This document shows positions 1 through 12,500 of a stretch of 64,000 nucleotides of DNA, piece by piece. The notes beneath the pieces were generated by a model, which saw only the letters and a list, made by a program, of their open reading frames with translations, was not told the origin of the DNA and made no database searches. Numbering within the stretch: the first letter of the stretch is position 1; every line of letters starts with the position of its first letter. Source of the DNA: Diphasiastrum complanatum (taxonomy: Eukaryota; Streptophyta; Lycopodiopsida; Lycopodiales; Lycopodiaceae); assembly GCA_029204225.1 (NCBI GenBank), contig CM055098.1:53278728-53342727 (forward strand). The letters run 5' to 3'. The translations under genes and the position numbers were made by a program.

Positions 1-370
1 TATGGCTTTGAAGCAATCTGCTCGAGCATGATTTCAAAGGATCAATACTTTTCTTATTGATCACGGCTACACACCAAGCTCTTCAGATTCCAATGTTTAC
101 TTCAAAACAGTGCAGCAGTCTTTTATCATCATCACTTTGTATGTGGACGAAACGCTGCTTTTCGACAACAGTATCAATCCGATAAAAGAAGCTAAGACAA
201 TGTTATCTTCCGAATTTGACACGACAAAGAGGTTAACTTGCAGTACTATCGAACGCAAGTTATGATAGCATTTATTTTCACCAAAGCATTAAGCTTGGAT
301 ACACACAAAAAGTTCTGTGCAGAACTAAGTTTGAAGGTCAAGTCATTTATGGATTCAGATTAAGGGCAAG
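1..370 (+). pseudogene. Decayed Ty1/copia reverse transcriptase fragment
   Basis: Reading from position 3, the plus strand gives a recognisable copia RT segment: the LKQSARA motif, then a TGA where the family has Trp, then FQRI, GYTPSSSDSNVYF and the catalytic box as YVDE instead of YVDD. The frame closes near 265, and only scraps follow before the purine-rich run TAAGGGCAAG that precedes the LTR at 371. The RT C-terminus and all of RNase H are missing, so the copy is dead twice over: a nonsense codon and a changed catalytic Asp. The element's 5' part lies left of the window. The family assignment rests on motif order. The exact lineage is not resolved. Confidence 0.75.
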
Positions 371-966
371 TGTTGGATTATTCTCCTACTAATCGACTAA
401 TCGAGTTTTAATCTTCATCCAATTGATTATCCAAACCTACAATTTTCTTCGTGTTTTTACACAGTTCTGCAGAAGTACTCGGAAATCGCTCATAGTGGCT
501 CCGACATATCGAACATCATCGACAATCTCGACAAATCTTGTCGGGTGAAAGACAGCGGGTGAAAGACAGTTTATTGTTCCACTTAAATTGAAGCTAAAGA
601 CTTGCCCTAACCTTTTAGCAAGTAAATTTCCAAGAAGTCCTAACGGGATGAATGCCAACACATCACAACCAACTGGATGTCGCAATTTACAACCTAATTT
701 CTTAGTATAAATAGCTGCTCATATTTCTACATTATCATCATCAATAAGCATCTTAGATCGTTTTTGAATGATCAAGTATTGAAGCATAGTTAGCATCTCT
801 CTCAAGCTTTCAAGCTTGAACACTCTTGAGCATTCTAGCTCAGTTCTTTAGAGTTGATTTAGAGTTTGTTATTGCACTTACTGCTTATTAGAGAAAGGGC
901 TTGATAAATTGTTTACCTACTTCAACTTTGTCGAATTATTTTATTTCATCTTATCACCTCTTTCCA
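371..966 (+). repeat. 3' LTR of the decayed copia element
   Basis: It starts TGTTGGATTATTC directly after a polypurine-like run and ends ...CCTCTTTCCA, so it has TG...CA ends. A good TATA box (TATAAATA, about 706-713) sits mid-LTR, followed by an A/T-rich leader, as in the U3/R of a plant LTR. Its mate is outside the window, so both ends are inferred from motifs rather than from alignment of two copies. Confidence 0.55.
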
Positions 967-969
967 ATA

Positions 970-988
970 GGGGTGAACAGCGATCGCA
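970..988 (+). repeat. 19-bp perfect direct repeat, copy 1 (GCGATCGC-containing)
   Basis: GGGGTGAACAGCGATCGCA occurs here and again at 2232-2250 in the same orientation. The pair brackets the inverted LTR heads at 1009-1084 and 2140-2215. It could be a long target duplication or part of an older host repeat. Confidence 0.7.
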
Positions 989-1008
989 CTATGCACGGAT
1001 AGTCTAGT

Positions 1009-1084
1009 TGTTATGTCCACATCCTGAACATGGGATTCAGTATAGTCCTAGACTTGGATGCCCAGTACTCCAGTGAATCAAGCT
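1009..1084 (+). repeat. LTR head fragment, inverted partner of 2140-2215
   Basis: It begins TGTTATGTCCAC and runs 76 bp to AATCAAGCT. The same sequence is found in reverse complement at 2140-2215 with five differences, all transitions. Because the right-hand copy leads to a primer-binding site in LTR position, this copy is probably the first 76 bp of another LTR of that family, truncated at about 1085. Confidence 0.65.
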
Positions 1085-1682
1085 CTACATGGTGTTTTAC
1101 AACCACCTACTATCCTACGTTATGAAAAAAAACAAGCAAAATGATGATTTTTGGCTATTTTCCAGTTTTTTCTTCACTATAAAGTGAAAATTCATGACAT
1201 GCATCGCTTTCTCTAGCACATGCAAACCAATTTACAGAACAACCATCTAATTGATCTGATATTGTTGGATTTGTGTTCTTACTATCGATTTTGAGTCAAA
1301 AAGCATGAAAAAACAAGCAATTTTGACCAAAACATAGCCTAGAATTATAAATCATGAAAAGAACCAGCATGCATCATTAATTTCATCATTAGTGATTCCT
1401 AAAATGAAAGTACACTTGCTAGAAAATTCAGATCTACATAAGATTTGAGCTACACAAGAAAAAGCTCCAAAAAAGCATCACAAATTGACTTTCTAGGACA
1501 ATTCTCCATAAAATCCAAAAAAATATTCGAGAGAATAGATCTTAGCAACATGCAAATGGAAACTGAGATAGTACACCCACTTGCAACCTTGCTCTCCACC
1601 TGGAAGATAATTTCAATTGATCCACACCGAAATTTCAACGAAAAGTAGCACTTCTCCAAGTTCTCCAATCTTCGTAAGCCTT
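1085..1682 (-). other. Leader and internal remnant of a minus-strand LTR element
   Basis: Reading the minus strand away from the primer-binding site at 1683-1694, this is the segment that should carry the untranslated leader and start of gag. A minus-strand frame of 113 codons (1450-1791) crosses the primer-binding site, so it is not a gene. No Gag, protease or RT motif was found. The stretch ends against the plus-strand LTR head. Confidence 0.5.
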
Positions 1683-1694
1683 GCTCTGATACCA
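1683..1694 (-). other. Primer-binding site, initiator tRNA-Met type
   Basis: The minus strand reads TGGTATCAGAGC, the classic complement of the 3' end of plant initiator tRNA-Met used by many copia elements. It lies one base inside the LTR end, which fixes the orientation of this element. Confidence 0.8.
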
Positions 1695-1695
1695 A

Positions 1696-2215
1696 TATAA
1701 GAGTCGCCTCTTTAAGATCCTGCTTACAAGACAAAACAATAGAGAACACATTGTTGGAGAAACTACCAACCAAGTAGAAGCAACCAATCAATCTCTAGAA
1801 GCTTCACCCCCAAGCCAAGGAATATGAAGCATGAGAGTAGAGAGAGATCCTGGCAATGAATCAATCAAATGATGGAGTTGTAGGGTGAGTTTGGCCTCCT
1901 TATATAAGAGTTAGAACCACCTGTGCATATAGAAATGCAAGGTCCCAACTTTCCTATACATAGATTCATCTAGAATAGAGTCTCTATGCATGGATCCTCT
2001 ATTCATAGAATTGTTATTGATACTTTACACATGCATATACGGTCCCAAACCTTGTACTAACCCCAATTAGTGTGTCCAGGCCTCAAAAGGTTATTAATTA
2101 CTTGCGGGTCACGTCCAGTATGACGTGGCATAACTAATAAGCTTGATTCACTGGAGTACCGGGTATCCAAGTCTAGGACTATACTGAATCCTATGTTCAA
2201 GACGTGGACATAACA
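1696..2215 (-). repeat. 5' LTR of a minus-strand retroelement
   Basis: On the minus strand it starts TGTTATGTCC at 2215 and ends ...CTTATA next to the primer-binding site. The expected terminal CA reads TA, consistent with a C-to-T change. A TATA-like CTTATATAAGG lies at about 1903-1913 on the minus strand. The length of about 520 bp is normal for a plant LTR. No 3' partner is visible. Confidence 0.6.
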
Positions 2216-2231
2216 GTAGTGTATAACAGAG

Positions 2232-2250
2232 GGGGTGAACAGCGATCGCA
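2232..2250 (+). repeat. 19-bp perfect direct repeat, copy 2
   Basis: This is the second copy of GGGGTGAACAGCGATCGCA (see 970-988). Confidence 0.7.
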
Positions 2251-2329
2251 TAGAAGCGACATCAGAAGAAAAAAAAATGCAAAAAAAGAGTGAAAATGGC
2301 CTCGGAAAAGCTCTTTTTGTATCCTTGAC

Positions 2330-2600
2330 GCTTGCACGTGTGGGTCAACGGTCCTCACACATGTAAAAATTCGAGCCAGTTGTTTCTCGACACATGTCCA
2401 ATAGGAATCCGTTGAATGGTCAACACGTGTCCTTTGCACATGTGAACGTACAGACCAACTGCGAGATGACACGTGTCCCAATCATTGGTTGACAGTTGTC
2501 TCCAACACGTGTGAGCCTGGTCAACCAATGAGAAAGTGCCACATGGTAGGTTGACCCATTGCTCGCACATGTGAACAAAAACTATAAAGGGCACAAAATC
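2330..2600 (+). promoter_or_regulatory. Clustered CACGTG/CACATG and GGTCAAC motifs upstream of a TATA box
   Basis: Within 270 bp there are at least four ACACGTGT or CACGTGTG sites (near 2336, 2424, 2470 and 2502) and several CACATGTG variants. They alternate with GGTCAAC/GGTTGAC, which contains the W-box core. A TATAAAG follows at 2583-2589. In plants CACGTG is the G-box/ABRE core bound by bZIP and bHLH factors, and TTGAC is the WRKY core. The layout looks like a promoter, perhaps the U3 of an unrecognised LTR. No convincing gene lies downstream; an 86-codon plus-strand frame (2559-2819) has no family match that I know. Confidence 0.5.
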
Positions 2601-2636
2601 CAAGCTTCTTTTTCATTTTTTTTTTCGATTTTCGCA

Positions 2637-2710
2637 AATATCGCTTCTGTGCGTGATCTTCATTCCATCCCACAAACCAACTACACCCTTGTGCGCACAG
2701 AAGCGATATT
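2637..2710. repeat. 17-bp perfect inverted repeat with 40-nt loop
   Basis: AATATCGCTTCTGTGCG at 2637-2653 is exactly complementary to 2694-2710. It lies about 50 bp downstream of the TATA box at 2583, so a transcript from there would carry the hairpin in its leader. Confidence 0.8.
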
Positions 2711-2819
2711 GATCCCAATCAAAATTCCATTAGGATCTAGTGTAGTATACAGATCACATCAATCAATCACCATAGCCACTCCTCAGAAGCTCTCAAATAT
2801 GGCACAACAAAAGTTATAG

Positions 2820-3290
2820 ATTACAATTTTAAAAGAGAACAACTATACATATAGTAAAAGCCCCAACATGCATGGGCTTGACAAGTGTCAACACACTGAA
2901 ATGGGCACTTGTCTAACTAATAGGTTCAACATGGGATAAAAGACTAACAAACTCAACACATGCCCCTGAGTATAGCAAATGTCATAAAAAAAATATAGTG
3001 TACAGGCTAATTTCCCTACGTGTGGCTACTCGGCTAACCCGGAGTAGCCGGCTATGGGACAAGGGCCCAACTTGTGAAGAATTAAAAAAGATTATCTATG
3101 TTAGATATAGGGGTCTTATGTTTTTTACATCAAGCATCTAGGTGTAGGATGTTGATAGGAATAAATTTGGCATAGATGGCAAATTATGCATTTCCACTTG
3201 TAATGCCACTATTGAGCCAAAATAGAGTAAGAGGCTAAACACTTGCTAATTAGAGTGTAGACAAGTGTAAAGTTTTTGTTTGATGAATTC
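2820..3290. other. Intergenic, retroelement-like, no gene
   Basis: Non-coding. A short imperfect palindrome (GGCTACTC...GAGTAGCC) lies near 3024-3049. Otherwise no reading frame or named repeat was recognised. Confidence 0.5.
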
Positions 3291-3291
3291 C

Positions 3292-3440
3292 AAGAGGTCC
3301 AATAGGATATAGAGGTGGAACCTTGTGAGGTCCAATAGGAAATTAAGGTGTGCTTGAATATAGTCCAATAGAATTAAGAGGTGCATAGATCAATGATCCA
3401 ATAGGATCAAGAGGTGACAAAATGTGGTCCAATCATAGTT
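3292..3440 (+). repeat. Five-copy CCAAT tandem array, 31-34 bp period
   Basis: CCAAT occurs at 3299, 3332, 3364, 3398 and 3429, inside a degenerate unit of the form GGTCCAATAGGA...AGAGGTG. The spacings are 33, 32, 34 and 31 bp, close to three helical turns, so all boxes face the same side of the DNA. CCAAT is the NF-Y core. Confidence 0.75.
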
Positions 3441-6551
<3,111 letters not shown>

Positions 6552-9500
6552 TTAGCGAGATGAAAGGCTTCTGCCAAAGTTTCTTTTTTGAGTAAATGAA
6601 GTGCTATCTCTGTTTGAGGTTGAGCTGGTTGTGCTTTCAGTGCTGAATGTGCTAGTGGTTGTATCAGTTAAGCTTGCATATATCTTTGCTCTTTGCTCCT
6701 CAGTGTAATTGGAATCAATGTCAACTACACTGCTCTCATTACTGTGCCGATTAAACCCGCAGTATTGATGCCAGATGTTTTCCAAACTGCGGAGTACTTC
6801 AGCCATAGATGGACGAGTCTCAGGTTGATCATTACAGCAAGAAAGAGCCACTATTAGAAGCTGGTCAGTTTCTTTTGAAGCATAGTTTTTTATGTTCGGG
6901 TCTAACAAAGATATGGTGTCACCTTTTTTGTATGCCATTCTGGCCTGCAGTCAGAAAGAAGCTAACTCAGTAGCTAATATGCTTTCTCATTTGGGTCCTA
7001 ATTCACAGCTGAGAGCAAGAAGAAGAAGCATCCATGGAAGTCTAGGAAACCTACTTGCCTATGGTTTTTGCATCTTTGAAATTATATTGAAGAAGCAAAC
7101 TTTGACAGAAGTGCTATAAAGTGGAAAGTGTTGAAGCCATACCTCACGGACAAGATTCTTTCCATTAAAAATAGGATGCTGTCCACTAAAAATCTCAAGC
7201 AGTACAACTCCAAAGCTGTAAACATCACTTTTATCTGTCAATTGACGTGTCAAAAAATATTCTGGGTCAAGATATCCCTGCCAAAAGAGAAAATTTCAGC
7301 TATACGTTCCAACGGCTTCATAAATACACAAAAATAATTATTAAAAACTTCTTGTTATTGTAGGCCTTCAATTTGGCAGGAACATTATATGAAGCTTTGT
7401 GTGTGTCACCACCAAGGAAGTGCAGATCAGGGAAACAGTTTTTCCTGAAAACTGTGCAAAACTTTTTTCTGTAAGCAAGATGTGAAACAATATATACCCC
7501 TTCAATAGACTAGATGACAGGGAAACGGTTTTCCCTGAAAAATGTGCACAACTTTTTCTGTAAGCAATATGTGAAATGCTACATTACCCTTCAATAGACT
7601 AGAAGACAGGGAAACAGTCTTCCCTGAAAAATGTGCAGAACTATTTCCTGTAAACATGGGAGAAGTAGATCATCTATCCTGTTACCCAACCCCCATGCTC
7701 TTTACTTCTTATTTCACATTATCTGCACCAGAGGGATGGGTATCAGCCTTGGCCCTTCCATGTAACCCTTATCAGCTTCTTGCAAGTTTTGAGCTACATC
7801 TACACAAATGTCCTAACTGAAGCATTAACATGTTGCATACTCCTATGTTTGTTCAGGACGAGCCAAAATTTATAAGCATAAAGTCAAATGTCCCCTTCCC
7901 AAATAAAAAACAGGTGTCAATATTATCGCCAGCGCCCGCCAGCACATACTCTCTGAACCCCACAATGTTTAAGAATTATGACCTCTTGTTGCATACTGGC
8001 AAAAGGCCATTGCCTATTTAAGAAGCCTGTTCAGACCTAGTATTCCCAATTTCTGCTCACAACTTTCCTAAAACAGGGATTTCAAGGACATGCTACAAAT
8101 TCTATATTTTTGTAAGGTCCTAGTCACCGAGTCAGATGGTGCCTCTAGAATACTTTGTTATCACTTTCACAACCATAAGAATAGGTATTTAGCTTCAATA
8201 CATATAACTCACCGGTGTTCCCTTCACAACAGTTGAAACATGATCTGGAAGTAAACCATCCAAATCTGGAACTGGAGCCAATCTTGAAACACCAAAGTCC
8301 GACACCTTGGCCTCATTTTTCTCGTCCAATAGAATGTTAGCTGCTTTGATATCTCGATGTATAATAGGTGGATCCGCTGCATTATGGAGATATAGAATGC
8401 CATGAGCAGATCCCCGTGCAATAGAAAGTCTTGTCTTTAGGTCCAATGGCCTTTCACTTGCTGCAGAGATCAATGGCAAATGTTAATCAGCTTTGTGAGA
8501 TATATTCTGAAATAAAGGAAATAAAATTCCTGTACCCTTAAAAACATTATCTTTGCTTTTACTAAACGAAGTGCATAACCATCATCTGCCAGCACAAAAC
8601 ACTCTCAAGGGTGGTGATAAAATACTTTTACTTCATGATGTTAGCAGGATTGGGAACAAAAATTTTTAACTGTCCTTGTTGGAGTAAATCCTTAGTTTTA
8701 CCTACAGACATTAACTTTCATTCAATTATCATAAGTCCTTACAAGAAAGACGATCACGTAGAGTGCCACCTGCCATATACTCATAAACCAGCAACTGCAG
8801 AAGTGGCATACATGTAGCATTAGAGAGGAATAAATCAGCAGAATTGATTGAGCAAACAATAATAGAGTGACAATAATCTGATCATTTAGTAAGGACTGAA
8901 AAGTTTCTTTTTCCCCTGCAAAGAGATTAGTAGTACCGACAAGAACAACTACGATCGTTGAGAAATAGTGGAGGACTTAGGCAGGCATATTCGCAGGGAT
9001 GGTGTCTCAAGTGGCAAATTCTATCAGCCAAAAAGATTATGGAAAGAAAAAGGAAAGAGGGGTATACACCTGTTCACCATCATCCATGCAGTAACCAATA
9101 AGCTTTACAAGATTTTTGTGATGAACACGTGATAATAGTTGTATCTCTGTATAGAATTCAGTTAACCCTTCTTCAGAGATGTCTTTATCTTTAGCACGTT
9201 TAATCGCAACTTCTCCAATGTCCAGCATGCCTTCATACACAGTACCAAAACCACCTTTTCCTAATAGCTTTTTGTCACTGAAATTGTCAGTTGCCGCTTC
9301 CATCTCTTGTAAACTGAAACTCCTGATACCCTCAATCTTGAGTTCTTTATTGTGTGTGCTACTCACTGCATGCAAAACAGACCAGTAACGTGATGATGCG
9401 TGTGATGGCAGTTCATGATATACCAAAACTTCAATGGCTGAGTATTCAAATACTGGGCAAACTACCAAACAAGGTTCTGGGGAAAATTAAGCTTGTGACT

Positions 9501-12500
9501 GTTGTCTTAAACTCAAGTATCTTGTGGATCTTCAAGGACCTCCACTGGAGCTAATGGCAGACACTTGAGTCTGAGGCTATTACGCAGTGGAACTGGCTGG
9601 ATTTCAGCAGGTCTGCCAGGAATGGCTTGTCCTACTGAGCTCGCCGGGTTCCTGGGTGGAAACGGCGGCTCAACTCAGCCGGTTTCGCTAAACATATCTG
9701 TATATGGAGATGAAATAAAATGGTCGTCTGAATGGATATCAAACATATTTGCATTTCGTAGCTGATGTCCACAACACAGCGTCATTTCAACAATGGTATA
9801 GGACGTTGCCCCAAATTCTAAATGCTATCAAATAGAGAAAAACAATTGTTCCTTTCCGATATAATTAGTTAACGTTGATGTTTAAATTCACTGCGCATCC
9901 TGACAAAGGCAATAGTTTACAAAATACAGTTTAGTTTTGAAGTACAAAGTCTCTTAACAACGATGCATCTATATTTCACTACAAAAAATAGCGATACAGA
10001 GAGGTAAAAAGCATCTTATAGCTAATACATCAAGACACATACACAGATGTTTTCGAGATGGTGAGGGTGAAGCTCTCCTCCTCAAAGTAAAGAACATGAG
10101 TGCCCCAACAAGAATTGCAGTGCCTGCAATTGACCCGATTATGATACGAGCAAACGCTGCTCGGCTTCTCCCAGCGTTCCCAGAGGGAAAAAGGTCTGCA
10201 TCAATTCATGTATTGATGCATGAATGCCTTTACCATCAGATTGAAATGAAAAGTAAAGCCAAACAATTTCTAAAGTCTCTCTTGATAGAGTATAATACCT
10301 ATGCCATTTGGTGTAATAAAAACAAGCAGCTCCCTTGGTCCATAAACTGGGCTATCTGGAATCTCCCAGCTAGCAAATTGAAGAAAAATTGCTTTTACTT
10401 CCTGATAATTGAAGCTCAGGTGGGTTTGAGTGGTCGAAGGAAAAACTGCAAGAACAAAGTGCAACCTCGGACCAGCTCCCCAGTTGTATGACTCCACTGT
10501 CACTTGGCCCACACTTAAATTCAGGCCTTTTGACATGTACGATTGAAAATCTTGCAAATACTTATCAAACGAAACAAAACCAGGACTCTTTAAACGGCAG
10601 TCTATTCGAATGACAGGGGCACATTGGCAATTTCCTTGAGCAGCGAGAGTAGGTAGCAGTCCCTGCCCAGCTTGACAAATATCCGGCTTGCACAATGCAA
10701 AACTACTAGTAAGATTTGTGCCTTTTTCAATGTTGGAATTTTGGGGTGAACAGAACTTTGAATCCTGTGGCGCAGGAGTGTCACATATTTTTGGATTTCC
10801 ATATACTCTGAAATTTAAGAAAGAACAGTTTAAATTACATAGAGTTAGTATACAGAATAAAACCGCCAAATTTTTTTTTCTACGAGCATACTCTATGTAA
10901 CATGGATCAAAATCATAAAATATTCAGCAATAAAAGTACCTAAGCTCACTGGAGTTGTGGATGGCAGCCGAAACACCGGGGTCAATATCAGAAAGATTAT
11001 TGTTGTGGAAATCCCTGTGGTTATCGCAGATGAACAAATTTAATGATTCTTAGCCATTCTTTGTCACTGTAATTGAAATGCTGATACTGTCTATCACAAG
11101 TACATCATTTGTTTTTCTATTTTTTTCTGAAAGTTTATAATTAAACCAAAGAAAACATCTTCCTAAACTGGAAGGTGTATATTTCACATCAGTTTTGTAC
11201 TACTTTCAGAAGATTCAAAAGAGCATCTGTCTAGATTGTCGAACTCACAAAAGTTCAAGATTTGGTAAGTTTCCAAAGGACGCTGGAATTGGCCCAGTCA
11301 AGACATTGTTTGACAAGATCCTAAAACATTCAGAAGAACTTGTCAAATCACAAATAGTAAGGATCTATCCCCACAAGAAACAACAAATCCATGAAGTAAC
11401 GGGTAAAAATCTAGTCTGTGAAAAATGAAATGCCAAAATCGACTTCTATTTCCTAGATGTGATGTATATCCAGTATACTCTGTAGATGTGATTTATTTTG
11501 TGATGAGCTGAAAGAAGACATAAAAGCTTACATCGTTGTTAGGTTCACTGGTATGGAGCCATTTGGTATCATGCCGTATAGATGGTTACTGCTTAAATCC
11601 CTGAAGCAGTGATAGGCCATGATTAACACTCGGTGTGGAAACTATGCACTTCTTTATATTTTTTCAACTCCAATAAGGTATTCACTTGAGTACCAACTTA
11701 CATTGAATGAAACATTTGCTTACTCCAGTAAAAACTAGGATATTTGACACTTTGTTGAAGGGAAGGTAAACACTTGATCTAGTGACATAGACAGTAGTAT
11801 TTAATCCAAGCATTTTGTGTAGAAATAAAAGGGACGTGCTTCTGTTGTGAAGTATATGCATGATGCAGCGATGTTCTTTTGTGTCAATCTAGTAATGCTA
11901 AATATCTTCAACATGATCTCAAACTATAGTAACACAAGTGGTCCCAGCAACATAAATTGATGACTAATATGGTTTGTAGACTTTGAGATGCTACTAGGAG
12001 ACCTTGACACAGCAAGTGCCTGATGTACATAACATCTGCAGTGCAGAAGAGTTTCAGGCATTACAACAGAAGCAATTATGTGTTATGACATTGGCTTTAC
12101 CCAACAATTTACAAAACGGTTAGAAATGTCAGTCAGAATTCACAGATTAAGCAATTTAAGAAATTCCATGTTGAGAAATTAGTTTTCATCAATGGCCAGG
12201 TCATATTCCTAGAAAAACATTGTCTCACGCTTCCTTTCCTCTGCTTGAAGTCGGGATTATAGAATCAAGCAAAAACAAAAAGATTAGACAAGTAACCTAT
12301 CAACACATCATGAATCTCGAACTAAGACATCAGGAACAATAGACAATACATTGCCTTGCAGGCACTCCCACAAAGGAACTCAGCTCTGAGTTCTCCATCG
12401 AAGAAGATTACAATCTCTATCATCAAAAGCCAACAATTGAGGACCCATTCAGGGATATTAGAGTCTTCAATTAAAGCTTCTCAATTCTCCTATTCCGGGC

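Noticed and set aside
2197..2718. Three overlapping minus-strand frames (94, 82 and 65 codons)
   Set aside because: They overlap in different frames across a motif-dense promoter-like block; no domain.
10270..10869. 199-codon minus-strand frame as a separate gene
   Set aside because: It is exon 13 of the receptor kinase read through its flanking introns; its ends are not conserved protein.
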